Source of the DNA: Actinostola sp. cb2023
Taxonomy: Eukaryota > Cnidaria > Anthozoa > Actiniaria > Actinostolidae
Length of the DNA stretch: 64,000 nucleotides
Direction of reading: 5' to 3'
Assembly: GCA_033675265.1 (NCBI GenBank)
Contig: JAUJYZ010001540.1
Span: 719,501 to 783,500 of the forward strand
A program made the translations under genes and the position numbers. Within the stretch, counting starts at the first letter, position 1, and every line of letters starts with the position of its first letter. Below are positions 48,401 to 59,486 of the stretch, one piece after another. Under the pieces are notes generated by a model. It searched no databases, was not told where the DNA came from, and saw only the letters and a list, made by a program, of their open reading frames with translations.

Positions 48401-51081
48401 ACCGCTGTCATTTTAATGATGATGATGATTTATTATTATTAGAAATTATTATTATTTAACCTTAATATTATTTATAGATATTGTTGAATGATCAGGCCTT
48501 TTTGATATATTTTGTTTTTATATGGTATGGTTGAGTCAAATGAACAAAACAATATACAATATAACAATGGCGATTAATACTGGGTTTCAAACCATTCCTT
48601 TCTATTAAGTTCAATTGCAACTGAAACCATATATGAATTAAGTGATAATAATAGTCCTCCATTTGCATCAATGTTGTCCCCTTTTCACACCATGTAACCA
48701 TTCCCTTGGGTATAATGTCTATACTTTCTTGTTATTAAAGGAGCACTCTCACAGGTAATGCATTGCGCGCCGTGTTATTGTTTACATACGGGATACTACT
48801 TAGATTTGACAAGAACGCACGTGAAAAGTTCGCCTTTCGAATTCCGATACGGATCAGCAATGGCAAGTCCGGAGTTCTCCAGAGAATCTCTTCCTTCTCG
48901 TGTGGTAAGTATAGAAATCCGCCATTTTCGTATCATACGAAAAATGGCGCTGAGGGGTTTAAGGCGCGCAATGCATTACCTGTGAGAGTGCTCCTTTAAC
49001 GCATGAACAAATATACATTAATATGGAAATACTTTGAACAAACAATGTTAATCCCATGAGGTCTGAAATGGGAAAACATGAGACGAGCGGAAAAGGTTCT
49101 TTTCAACGAGTTACCGGTTAAATACACTATATATATTCCATGTGCTAATATCGATGAACTACATTAAAATGTGTCGATCGAGTTCCTAAAGAACTTAATA
49201 AAACTCTATGAAATAACAAACAATGAGGTTTTTAAGCTTGAATTACTTTATTGTTTTTGTAATCTAACTGTTCAAATTGGTTTTCCTACAACTGTGATTC
49301 CAACTAATTAACTCCAATTGAGAATTGATATGCTTTTTGATCATGAAAAGTGAAAAATTGCATAATCAGAATTAAGAATCAAAATTGAACTGAAAGCTTA
49401 ATTCTTGCTATTTAGTTACCCATTTGATAACCTTGTGTGTATAACATGCCCAAGATAAATATTTACCTTTGTAAAATAGCAATAGTATCACAACATGCAG
49501 AATTTGATATCATTAATTCGCATTTTTATTTCATTCTCCATATATATAGACATGCACTCAGCATGCTGTCTCACGTATAATGAACTCAGGATTAAAGTGC
49601 AACTAACCCCTATGAGATTGTATTAAAAATCTATTCAATATAAGCTGAATAGTTGGTGGGTTCAGTATTTTGTAATTTGAACCTTGCGTCTATGAGTTAT
49701 AGAGGTTTGAAATCTCAATATGCAAATTTGATGACGTCTACTAAGGAATTTGCCATAACTTATTTAGACTTTTTCAAGAAGAACTTATTTTTTGAAATGG
49801 GCAAAAAAGTTACAAAATAATTTATAAAGACTGTGAAAATATTATGTAAGTTTACAAATGTCAATAATCAGCACAAGGGCGTTTTTGTATAATAAATGAT
49901 TCCTTAGTAGACGTCATCAAATATTTCAAACCTCTATAACTCATAAACGCAAGGTTCAAATTACTAAATACTGAACCCACCAACTATTCAGTTTATATTG
50001 AATAGATTTTTAAAACAATCTCACAGGGGTTAGTTGCACTTTAATGAATACAGTAGTGCATGCATGCAGACGTCTTTTCGAGTATCTAAAACTTGTACTT
50101 GTTTTAACTTTAACCTGATAGCCACTCTCAAGGTTAAAGGATAACCAACTGGATGACTTCCCATCTCCTGCGAGGAATAAACTCAGAATTTCGTGCATAA
50201 ATCGCTGCGGCTTTGCAAATTTATGTTATTGTCATGACCCATATGGTTGTTATTTATGCATGGTTTCGTGTTTGTTTGTGTAGGCTTTCGAGTGATCTTG
50301 TAAGAAAACACCACAGTTTTCTCTCATAACCTTGCAAGAACATTATATCCCAAAGGAAACAGTATCAGCATTAAGATGGAACATGCAAGGACTGGTTTCC
50401 TGATCACTGACATCGAAACCAACATCAACGTCATCGAATCGGTTTCACTTTTCAGACAACTTGCAATGAAAAAAATTATCTGATCAAAATACTCAATTGA
50501 ACGAACACTAAACCTTGCATTTGAGCAATATAAACTAATACTAAAGAAGTTTCTTCAAATATTTATCGAAATTTTGAGGCGACTAAGTTGTCAAACCGGA
50601 AATCCTTCAGTGGGTGAAGCTACCGTCCCTGGACTGGCTGGAGCTGGAAACTCTCGTCTCAAACTCAAACCATTTGGTGACATCTCGGGCAAAATACACC
50701 ATGATTGCCAGTACAATCAATTAAAGTACAAGCTTTTGAGTTAATATTATTAGTCTCGTTCACAACAATAAGCTAGATGTACAAATGTTTTCAATAGAAG
50801 AAGAAAGTTCACAACACGTGTATTGTGTACCGCTACGCGTGGGGGCAGCTCCTTCGGGGTGTTGCGTTCGTATTTGTTTATTGGACTCACGATTATTCGA
50901 TGGAAATTATTCCAACTAACGTGCTTTACCATAATGCAACACTAACATTCAACATCTAGGTTAATACATACCTCTCTACAGGCTCAATAATGCGTGATTT
51001 CAGTTCGTAAAAAGACCCAAAGTCGTCTTGGAATCCCTCTTCTAGAAGATCGAAGCCAAGATCTATGCCTGATTCGCACAT
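39457..51081 (-). CDS. Mitf: MiT/TFE family bHLH-leucine-zipper transcription factor
   Basis: Eleven exons in frame, about 500 residues: 51081-50972, 45398-45032, 44645-44379, 44216-44179, 44072-44021, 43936-43880, 42942-42864, 40857-40795, 40630-40558, 40011-39864, 39705-39457 (TAA). The N-terminal exon ([15 protein letters not shown]...[13 protein letters not shown]) matches the MiT segment used for Rag-GTPase-linked lysosomal control. Exon 2 has [16 protein letters not shown]. Exon 3 has [20 protein letters not shown] and exon 4 DSLLDDIIS. The basic region [20 protein letters not shown], helix [28 protein letters not shown] and a leucine-zipper heptad run follow, then [12 protein letters not shown], the family's post-zipper signature. 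It binds E-box/CLEAR sites as dimers to drive lysosome or pigment genes. The exon 2 acceptor (gaccag at 45399-45404) is weak but phase-correct. Intron 1 (5.6 kb) holds five MITEs; intron 7 holds a minisatellite. Confidence 0.93.
40065..40189. mobile_element. MITE, GAGTCGTTTTCGTATGAGTGG family, copy 2
   Basis: Ends GAGTCGTTTTCGTATGAGTGG / CCCACTCATACGACTC, flanked by TA. Same family as 10189-10358. Sits in a MiT/TFE intron 50 bases upstream (gene sense) of the bHLH exon at 40011. Confidence 0.85.
41174..42697. repeat. 17-bp minisatellite in a MiT/TFE intron
   Basis: About 90 copies of tctgttgtagggaggtg and variants (gccgttgtgtagaggtg, gccattgtgtagaggtg) with a higher-order block pattern. All three minus frames stay open for 470-546 codons ([15 protein letters not shown]) because the unit lacks stops; these are artefacts. 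The array adjoins a dispersed repeat that is also present, without the array, at 44668-44740. Confidence 0.97.
42698..42775. repeat. Dispersed repeat, two copies (other at 44668-44740)
   Basis: tttcaataacaataaatgca tgggttggctgg...ctctgaccattacaactcag recurs at 44668-44740 with a few substitutions. The minisatellite begins exactly at its edge. Confidence 0.75.
43002..43382. mobile_element. MITE rich in GTTGAA/TTCAAC motifs
   Basis: Ends AAGGCCCTGGCAAACGGTTT / AAACCGTTTGCCAGGGCCTT. Internal gttgaaacggtttgccaccc subunits show nested duplication. Intronic in MiT/TFE. Confidence 0.85.
43452..43730. mobile_element. MITE with TA flanks
   Basis: Ends CACTCAATTGCAGAAACGTT / AACATTTCTGCAATTGAGTA with arms of about 60 bp (to atctaatgagat). 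The adjacent MITE leaves only about 70 unique bases between them. Confidence 0.85.
44851..44988. mobile_element. Short hairpin element
   Basis: Arms tgatgggctccctgcaagaa / ttcttgcagggagcccttca in the MiT/TFE intron between exons 2 and 3. Confidence 0.65.
46090..46751. mobile_element. TTAA-flanked transposon with captured or residual coding start
   Basis: Ends AGGGGCTGTGTCATG / CATGACACAGCCCCT flanked by TTAA (46086-46089 and 46752-46755). Inside is a frame from 46284 ([20 protein letters not shown] ... [18 protein letters not shown]). This reads like the N-terminus of a transposon-linked DNA-binding protein, and then a tail tcatgacacgttaataaagtt. Possibly a deletion derivative of a larger element. 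In MiT/TFE intron 1. Confidence 0.7.
46932..47088. mobile_element. 157-bp MITE, CAGCGGTCGACAAAAGT family, copy 1
   Basis: Ends CAGCGGTCGACAAAAGT / ACTTTTGTCGACCGCTG. Copy 2 at 48252-48407 differs at only a handful of positions, so the family moved recently. Confidence 0.9.
48252..48407. mobile_element. 156-bp MITE, CAGCGGTCGACAAAAGT family, copy 2
   Basis: Same orientation and nearly the same sequence as 46932-47088 (caacattggaggtggaggta versus cacattggaggtgggggta). Both in MiT/TFE intron 1. Confidence 0.9.
48739..48995. mobile_element. TTAA-flanked MITE
   Basis: Ends AGGAGCACTCTCACAGGTAA / TTACCTGTGAGAGTGCTCCT, arms about 35 bp (to gcattgcgcgcc), with TTAA at 48735-48738 and 48996-48999. 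Confidence 0.88.
49596..50040. mobile_element. TTAA-flanked MITE with ~130-bp arms
   Basis: Ends AGTGCAACTAACCCCTATGA / AGGGGTTAGTTGCACT with TTAA at 49592-49595 and 50041-50044. Arms pair through ttgaaccttgcgtctatgag and aacctctataactcat. Confidence 0.88.
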
Positions 51082-52100
51082 TTGGGTGCTTCAAACGGTT
51101 CCCCCTTAAAAGTGGGGAATATACAACAAGGATAGAAATAAAACCTTCCAAAAGGATCGCTACAAAACCACACGCAACCAGAAAATAAATCTTCCACACA
51201 GTTCATGAAACAAGACGTACTTCCATATTTTCTTCTTCTGGCTTTTGATTGGTTCGTTTTGCACGTGATTTCATGGAAACTGTGGAAATAGTACCTTACG
51301 TCAGAATAATTATAAGGTTGACAAATTTTGAACCTGGGGAGAGAGGCGCGGCAGTCGGTCCTGATTAACTATTGTTGATTGCCCTAATATGGACGGTATA
51401 TTACATCATGACATTATAGGACGCTCAAGGGAAAATCCCTAAACTTATATACCGTACCGTAATAACGATATGAAGTCAGTAAACATATTGTTTAGATGAA
51501 GTAAAACATACGATGATCACATGATCACGAAATATAAATATGCATCAAAACACATCATTTTACTTGCATAGATTGTTTCAAGCTGAAATGCAGACTTTTT
51601 ACAGTGCGACTACACCAACCAAGGCCACCCAAACAAATTTTGAACCAAATTTTCTAATCACATTTGTGACGCTGAATAACAGAATGATGTCGAATTCTAC
51701 AATTTAAACTGTTTCTTGTTCACTCTTGGTCATATACATACACATATAAAGTAAAATATATGCTTTTAAAGCGAAAATTTGACAATTTGTGCAGATTCTA
51801 TTGTTTAAATACTCAATATATTGTAATTGGATAATTTGTATGAAAATTTGTTTGGGTGGCCTTTCGGTTGGTGTAGTCACACTGTAAATTTATTATATTT
51901 TAATATTAGAATATTATAGTTGTGATATAATAAGTAAATGAACGAATGTGGACGGGTCAGGGCTCCTGGATGGGTGGATGTACATAGCATATTGTGAAAA
52001 AGAGATTTAAAAAAACGGGAACAAACAAATGTTGCATTTATAAAGTTTTTATGGGGTTCCTGTGTTATGGAATGACGTGTTCCCAGACCCTCGGTCCAAT
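51082..52100. other. Intergenic region between head-to-head MiT/TFE and HSD17B10
   Basis: The two genes are divergent, with first ATGs about 1 kb apart, so both promoters should lie here. A MITE occupies 51602-51884. I could not define core promoter elements. Confidence 0.5.
51602..51884. mobile_element. Mariner-like MITE with TA flanks
   Basis: Ends CAGTGCGACTACACCAACCA / GGTTGGTGTAGTCACACTG, arms about 50 bp (to ggccacccaaacaaatttt), TA on both sides. Confidence 0.88.
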
Positions 52101-53079
52101 ATGGCGTCCCGTTTGATCTGTCTTGTAACTGGAGGTGCTTCTGGTCTAGGAAGAGCAACAGCAGCAGATTAGTCAGACATGGAGCGAAGGTTGTCATAGC
52201 CGACCTACCCTCTAGTGATGGTGAAAATGTTGCCCAGGAATTTGGAGAAAATTGTACATTTTCACCAACCGACGTAAGCAAAACTCTGTCTCTGATCGTC
52301 CTTTTACTCCTTCGACCTTACATTATAGGTGCATAAACTTATAATATCATGATTTAATTGTCTTTTATATTTTCGATTCTTTTAGGTGCGGTATTAAATA
52401 GGGCACCTAAATTGTGCAACTTGTCGCGCAACGTCGTGTTGCAAGTTGGAGCACAGGTAGCCCAAGCTGTGGACTTGTGGCGAGATTTACAGTAAATGTA
52501 TGGAGCTTCACAGCGAACTTTGAAAACCGTCTAAATAAAATTCTACAAACCCTCAAAGTAGTCCTACTTGTTTATTGTGTTGTCCTTTGGAATTGTGTGA
52601 GGTTTGGAGCCATTCCGATCGATTTTGAGAGAGTTTTTAAGAATACCTTAAAAACTCTCTCAAAATCGATCGGAATGGCTCCAAACCTCACACAATTCCA
52701 AAGGACAACACAATAAACAAGTAGGACTACTTTGAGGGTTTGTAGAATTTTATTTAGACGGTTTTCAAAGTTCGCTGTGAAGCTCCATACATTTACTGTA
52801 AATCTCGCCACAAGTCCACAGCTTGGGCTACCTGTGGCTGTGGTTGGAGAGTGAAATGTTGGTTGTATAATTTAAGCTTACTACTTGCATGCATGCAGTA
52901 CATTTTCTTTGTTGCCAAGAGTACATTATGGCCAAGAGTAGAGGTCTTCAAGAGGGCTGGGGTCTACTTCATGCAACAAAGAAAATTTGTTGCCCGCGGA
53001 GCTGTAATACGAGCAACACTTTCTCTGCAACTTGTTACACAACGTTTGAAACTAATGCACCTATCAATGTTAAGCCGCA

Positions 53080-53111
<32 letters not shown>

Positions 53112-56100
53112 GGCCGGGCATAGGCGGGGGATTTGAACTGAGATGACTTTTTCTGTTCAAATGCACGTCCCCAGGGAAATTGTCATTGGTCAAAAGAGTA
53201 TCAATTGCCCTGCCTCCAACAACAGACATTTGTCAAATGAATGAACCAGAAAAAATACAAAAATATAATGTTTATTGTACAACAATCGTCAATTTCACGT
53301 TAACATACTGTGTCAGTTCAACTATTAAATTCATTTCATATGTACTCAAATGTCAGTTTCTATAAGGTCTGAAAAGATTTAAGTCTTGCTTCGATGGGAC
53401 ACTTTCAAAAAGAAAACTACAGATTGCTTACATGTACCTTCAAATTCTCCGGCTTGTTCGCAGCCATTTTGAAGCGTGATGAACCTACTTCCCAGCTGTC
53501 TCTGCGCCCTTAATCCAAGATGGCGTCTTGGTTGGGGTCCAGGCCTCCAACTGTCAAAAGTCAAAAGACCCGACCCTGGGCTTCGATAGACGATCAAAAT
53601 TTCCCACCACGGACAGACTTCCTATGTCAAATCCCCCGCCTATGCCCGGCCTCCCCCCTGCGGCTTAACATTGATAGGTGCATAAGTATCAAAACTTCTC
53701 CTTTGAATTAACTTTTATTGAACTTTTGCAATAATTTTACCTCAGACAATGTGCACATTACAAATCAACATTGTGGAAGATTGGGGATTTCATTGTACAT
53801 GTAGATTTAAACTACCTAGCAACAATACAGTCATGTTCCCATTGATTGGAAATGCTTGTAAAGATAAAATTGTTATGTACATGCATGTACACAGGACAGA
53901 ATATAATGACAAATAGCTGGTATTGAAGTTACATTCCAATGACTCTGAACAACGGTTTCAAGTCGAGGTTATTCTTGAGGTGCAATCACGTGACCGAAAA
54001 TCCCTTGAGAAATAAATAACAAAGATGCCGCCGCCATGTTGGATGAACCAACAAGAGAAGCTAATGAGGAATGCTTTGTGATTGTCATCCAACATGGCGG
54101 CTATGATGTAACGTGCACTCCAAGAATCGGGTCAAATAGCCTTGACTTGGAACCGTTGTTCAGAGTCATTGGAGTGTCACTTCGATATCAGCTATTGAAC
54201 AAACTGGCCCTGGGTTGCACTAAAAGGTAGATAGCACTAACCAGCTTTTGTACAACCGGTGGGCCTGGGCATTTTGGGGGTGACGTTGTGTGATGACAAA
54301 GGAACTGCATGGCCTTGAAGTAGACTAAGAAGATGTCCACCAATGTATAGAAGTATTCTGTGGTTGTTATAATTTATTGTCTGATGATTAACTGAATTCT
54401 TTTATTTCAGGTTACATGTGAAAGTGATGTTCGCAATGCAATTAAGGTTGCTAATGACAAGTATGGTCCGTTAACAGCAGCAGTTAATTGTGCTGGAATT
54501 GGTATTGCAGTAAAAGTATTGTCTAAAAGTGGTGAAGCGCATCCTTTAGATCAGTTTGAGAAAGTCATTAAGGTGAACTTTTAAAAATACTGTAGTTATA
54601 TAGACTACAATACAATATACAACACACACAAAAACAATTATAAATATTTATTTTTTCAGGTAAATACTAGTGGAAGTTTCAATGTCATTCGACTTGTTGC
54701 TGAACAGATGGCAAAGAATGAACCCAACGAGGGTGGTGAAAGAGGAGTGATTATCAACACTGCAAGTGTAGCAGCATTTGATGGACAAATGGGACAGGCA
54801 GCATACTCAGCATCTAAGGGTGGTATTGTCGGCATGACCTTGCCAATTGCAAGGGATCTGGCAAGACATGGTATTAGGGTTAATACTATTGCACCAGGTA
54901 AAGTTGAATGGAACCATCATGGTGACCACATCATCATGACCATCATTACTTCCATAGTAACCATAATCATCACCATCACTGCCCATTCTTATTCCGTGCC
55001 CCCCTCATATTATGTGACAAACCAGGAGAGAATCTGATTGGCTATAGAGTTCACTTTGCGCGGGTTGTTCCATTTTCTCATTATTATTGCTTATTATCAA
55101 AGAAAGTAGTAGAGGAATGGCAAACTAAACTGTATTCTAAGTCTTGGCCTGCTTTTTGGGGGGGGGATTTTTGGGGAACTTTGGAAATTTTGGACGAGCG
55201 AGGAATGGGACCGATTCCTCGCTCGTCCAAAATTTCCAAAGTTCCCCCAAAATCCCCCCAAACAAAAACGCCTGCTTTGCAGGCTAAGTCTTGGATGTTG
55301 TTTTTATTGGATTATTATTATTGTCAGTGAGAAACAGGGAAGGATGTGTGGTCTAATTTATCATACATGTACATGTATAATAATCGCTGTAACTCCGATA
55401 ACATCCAATGATATGGCTTCACTACAGAGATAAAGAACTTAAATAACAAGAAAGTCAATTCTAAATACTGTTTTTTTTTGTTGTGAAGTTTCCTTAACAA
55501 ATTAAAACTGTTCAATTCACCCATACATTGTTTGTAATTAAACTGGGAAATCTGGTTTGTGTCTACCCTGCTAGACAGAGGCTCCTTTTTATCCCATCCC
55601 TCTGAAGAGAAAGGAACCTCTGCACGCAACCATTCAATTTCCCATTGAGCATGCGCAAGTGACATCACTGCTACCACAGGCTTCCCAACAGTTTGAATCG
55701 GTCGTTGGAAAAAAAACTCACATGCCTCGGGAGCGAGTAAATCTGTCCCAAAACTCGCGAAAACAGTTCTAATCGCTAAGTAAATGGCATAGAGAACTCG
55801 AGTAGATATTAATCTTTATTTAGAAAGCATTATTTTAGAATTTCAAGAGATCAAAAGAACAGAATTCTAGAGGTGAATTTACGGCTTAATTTCTAAATGG
55901 TCTATCCAAACTTGGAAGCCACAAAGGCCTGCGTAAACCAGTTTATACTGGTAATAACTGGATTTTAATTTAATTTATTTGTCCACGTTTGGATGAGATT
56001 GAACGGTTGTGTGCAGAGTCTCCTTTTCCTTTCTCTTCAGAGGGATGGGATGAAAAGGAGCCTCTGTCTAGAAGGGTAGTTTGTGTCTGATCAGGGCCTC

Positions 56101-56405
56101 CAATTTTCATAGAAGATGAGGAATGAGTTTGCACCTGACTGCCGAACAAAAAAATTAATGTCCATTTTCTAGACACAGGTTGCAAAATAATGTAAATTTT
56201 TATTATTATTCCAGGTTTATTTTTAACACCATTGCTTCTAAGTTTACCTGAGAAAGTAAGAATAGCCTTGGCTAAGACTATCCCTTTTCCAAGTCGCCTC
56301 GGAGATCCTGAGGATTTTGCTCATTTGGTGCAGTGTGTTATGGAGAATCCAATGATGAATGGTGAAACTATTAGGATTGATGGAGCTCTTCGCATGCAAC
56401 CATGA
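52101..56405 (+). CDS. HSD17B10: 3-hydroxyacyl-CoA dehydrogenase type 2 (one-base gap in exon 1)
   Basis: Mitochondrial SDR enzyme; in animals it oxidises 3-hydroxyacyl-CoA (isoleucine and fatty-acid breakdown) and is part of mitochondrial RNase P. Exons: 52101-52273, 54411-54572, 54660-54897, 56215-56405 (TGA). Visible motifs: the NAD fold [19 protein letters not shown], the catalytic YSASK with Ser in [11 protein letters not shown], and the C-terminal [14 protein letters not shown]. Exon 1 is 173 nt, one short of phase. After GRATAA the frame hits TAG, and the next frame resumes as [14 protein letters not shown] single missing base near 52167 explains both. With all other exons intact, an assembly error is more likely than decay, but a pseudogene is possible. 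Introns carry an unusual perfect palindrome and several foldbacks. Confidence 0.85.
52452..52836. repeat. Perfect 190-bp-arm palindrome, 5-bp spacer
   Basis: 52452-52641 is the exact reverse complement of 52647-52836, with spacer aatac. The same protein frame ([20 protein letters not shown]) appears on both strands for that reason only. It lies in HSD17B10 intron 1 next to gttgcgcgcaac-type repeat ends. Either a very young foldback element or a read or assembly artefact. Confidence 0.95.
53055..53683. mobile_element. Foldback element with G/C homopolymers
   Basis: Arms of about 60-75 bp: atgcacctatcaatgttaag ... gccgggcataggcgggggat paired with atcccccgcctatgcccggc ... cttaacattgataggtgcat. 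A 31-base G run is at about 53080-53110. Confidence 0.8.
53914..54194. mobile_element. Foldback/MITE
   Basis: Arms attccaatgactctgaacaa / ttgttcagagtcattggagt, extending to tagctgg / cagcta outside and ccgccatgttggatga / tcatccaacatggcgg inside. HSD17B10 intron 1. Confidence 0.8.
55155..55262. repeat. Near-perfect hairpin
   Basis: Arms of about 50 bp (ggggaactttggaaattttg gacgagcgaggaat and complement) with loop gggaccg in HSD17B10 intron 3. Confidence 0.85.
55563..56079. mobile_element. Inverted-repeat element with ~90-bp arms
   Basis: Arms ctaccctgctagacagaggc ... ggaacctctgcacgcaacca and the inverted partner ending tctagaagggtag. HSD17B10 intron 3. Confidence 0.8.
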
Positions 56406-56567
56406 ATAATGTGCAAGCCTGTCAAGTATTCTGGGGACCCATTCTTATCCCCAGACCCTTCTCAGCTTTCTAACTAGGGACCAAGCAAGTATTGTGGGAT
56501 AAATTATTCAATGCCACATTGAATCTTTCAGTCTGTGGCAAGGACAAGAAAAAAGCATGTTCTGAAG

Positions 56568-56573
56568 AATAAA
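56568..56573 (+). terminator. Probable poly(A) signal of HSD17B10
   Basis: AATAAA 163 bases past the TGA stop, followed by an AT-rich stretch. Plausible 3' end; no transcript evidence. Confidence 0.5.
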
Positions 56574-57157
56574 ATTTTAAACCACCAGAAATAAACTTGT
56601 TTGAGTCATTTGTGACTTTATTTTGTCTATTCTTGGAATAGAGGGTTTCTTTATTTTATTTGGCTGGAAAACAGTTTTTTTTTACTTTTTGCACAAATCT
56701 CCAGAGAAGTTTGATTTCTATTGCACTTCTGTAGGTGAAACACCTAAATTATTCTACATGTGTAGCATGTTAGTCAGTCTTCATTATATAAAGTCTTAGG
56801 ACATTTGGCTGGGCGTACTGGTCTGACAGATGATGATTATAATAGCACACACCAGTTCTGTCTGGACGGCCGTGAAAATTAAGGTCTGGCAACAGGGTAT
56901 TTGTGTGTCCTATCCATGTTCAAGATGAAGGCTGCTTTGACCAGTTGTATTAGTAAATAAATAAATTGACTGGTCAGTCTAGCCAAATATGGACAGCACT
57001 ATTAGTCTAGTATTTTATGTTGAATATTATTATAGGAAGACTAGAAAATCTTTTGGAAGCTAATAATATCCGTCTACAATATAAACTTTTACCAGTGTAA
57101 AAAAACAGTTATATATCATTGAACCATCACTTGCATTTGTTTTCTGGGAAGCATTTC

Positions 57158-58802
57158 TCATGTCAAACGTAGAGCACCATCTATTCTTATCACTTCTCCA
57201 TTTAGCATTGGGTTTTCAATGACTGATTGAACAAGCTGAGCAAACTCATCAGGGTCCCCTGCTCTGCTTGGGAATGGAACACTTTTTGTCACTGCTGCCC
57301 TTGCTATGGGGTCAGGCCTTGCCTTCACAAACATGGGTGTTTCAAAGAGGCCTACGAAAGAAAACATTCAAAGTTCTTTAGACAATCATTATTATTGATC
57401 CATTTCCAGACTGATTGGACAAGTGTTGGAGTTACTCAATATCCTGTAGAATTTCTCTTCAATAAGTAGGCAGGCAGTGTTGGCAAGATACAGCCTTGTA
57501 ATGTGCTTGCCTTCTACCCAACCTGGAGCAATACACATCACCCTTATTCCAAACTTTGCCAGATCCCTTGCTAGAGGAAGCGTCATAGCAATAATAGCTC
57601 CTTTTGGTGCTGAATAAGCCACCTTGCCCGCTATTCCTTCATATCCATGGGTACTTGAAACGTTGACAATGACACCCCTTTCCCCTCCTTGATTGGGTAC
57701 ATTCTCAGACATCGCCTTGGAAACCAGTCTTGCAACATTGAATGACCCAACAGCATTGATCTGTAACAGGTTGAACAATATCTATAATATATATATGGAT
57801 TAATTGGCCTATTTCAGAGATTTGCAAATAGGAAATACATTGAAGCAGTAGAGGGACTGATTACACAATGTGCAGAGATGATGTAAAAATGATGAAACAG
57901 CAAAATATGATAAGATATATATCAAGGGATAACGAGATTCTTTGTTTAAGAATGGCTGCATTTAGGAGGCTAACCTAGAGGTTAAAGAGTTTTGGATTCA
58001 TCAAGAAAAATCGTAGCAGCCCTAGGAAGAGACAGGTAGGGTCAATTAGTCTCTCTCCCCTGAGGACTGCTACACAGGCTATATTACCTTGTGAGCTTTT
58101 TCGAAGAGTTGCAAAGAGTGAACATCTCCAAAGTCTGATAGAGTAGGCTGTGATGTGACGTTCATCCCTGCACAATTCACTGATGCATTGAGAAAGCCAT
58201 AGGTCTCTACAGCTTTTGATACTGCTAGGTTGATGTCCTTTTCAGATGATACCTGAAACATTTTATAACAGTGAATATTATATACATTTGTATACTACCA
58301 TAAGTAGACACTGCACCCCTGGGACTAAATGCAAGTGAGGTTAAGGGAGGTTTCCAGTTATGAGAGGTTGTACAAGCAATGTTTTAGTGGGAAAAGAAGT
58401 GTTCAGATCCTTTGGAATGTGTCTGCTTGTGGGAGGTGTCTGTTGAGTGAATTTGGGGTTTGTGATTATCCTATGGATACAGGCAACTCATATTTTTTAT
58501 AATAGAGCGATATCAGATTAGAAAAATAGTGAACAGATCGACTGAAGGAATCGATCTATTTCTAGAAAAATATAAATTGAGAATTAATCACCACTTGGCC
58601 ACTCTAATATGCTTCCTTTTTCATTTTATATATATATATGGAAAATGAAGCTGTACCCACACTATATGTTTTTGAGTTGTTATCTATTTGTTCCACACTC
58701 CACACAATGAACGAGTCACTTGTTTTCGATGTGGGTTGAATTTTCAAATAAAAACGCATTAATAGTGTGGATGGGTTCAGGGACCATGGAGCAGCCTTGA
58801 AA

Positions 58803-58834
<32 letters not shown>

Positions 58835-59468
58835 GCTAGGGGGGGGGGGGGGGACAGATATACTTGTAGACTGGTACATTTTGTATATATATCAGACAAC
58901 AACGTATTGTGACAACCTTTTTGCCCCCCCCCCCCCCCCCCCCCCCCGTCTCTGCGGTCCATGGGGTAGAGGGGTTCAGTCCCTACAGTATTGCATTTAT
59001 TTAGAGGTTTCAAATCAGGTAACTTATTTATAATAATAATAATAATAATAGATTTATATAGCGCCAATTACAAGGTTCAATGGCGCTTTGTTTTTGTTTT
59101 TCAAGTAGAGTTTTTGTTCTGAAATAGAGAAAACATAAGCTTATAGACTGTGAAAATATCCTGCAAGTTTACATGTAATAATCCTATCAGTTAGCAGTAC
59201 AAGTGGGTTTTTGCATAATATGATGAATATATACTGGGTTCTGGCTGTCACCTGAAATACCAAAATGAACAATCAAATGACTTGTACTAACGTCAGCTCT
59301 GATAAACGTGCAGTTTTTGCCAAGTTGCTGGGCTACGTTTTCTCCATCGTTTTCTTGAAGATCAGCAATGACGACTTTGGCACCGTTTTTGATCAGTCGT
59401 CTTGCTGTAGCTAGACCAAGACCAGAAACCCCGCCAGTAACCAGACAAACAACGCTTTTGATCAGCAT
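57158..59468 (-). CDS. HSD17B10-like short-chain dehydrogenase, inverted paralogue
   Basis: Four exons, same phases as the plus-strand gene: 59468-59292, 58252-58088, 57760-57523, 57351-57158 (TGA), about 257 residues, no frame break. Motifs: TGGVSGLG cofactor site, VVIADL, NCAGMN, NVSSTHGYEG with the catalytic Ser, YSAPK with Tyr and Lys, IAPG, and the C-terminal [18 protein letters not shown] replaces the usual YSASK, which may alter the active-site environment but keeps Tyr and Lys. It faces away from the 52101 gene, so the pair arose by inverted duplication. A third partial copy lies at 62975-63859. Likely dehydrogenase activity; substrate unknown. Confidence 0.88.
58801..58947. repeat. 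Poly-G and poly-C tracts
   Basis: G runs at 58803-58833 and 58841-58852, and a C run at 58925-58947, flanked by gaccatgg / ccatgggg. The runs could pair or form a G-quadruplex; they are also prone to miscounting. Intron 1 of the 57158-59468 gene. Confidence 0.85.
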
Positions 59469-59486
59469 GTGTATAAACTTATATTA

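Noticed and set aside
50984..51199. 71-residue membrane-like minus frame
   Set aside because: The MiT/TFE first exon lies here in another frame with a start, phase-correct donor and family motif; this frame is a shadow.
52414..52811. Similar 79-100-residue proteins on both strands
   Set aside because: Direct consequence of the perfect palindrome; no family features.
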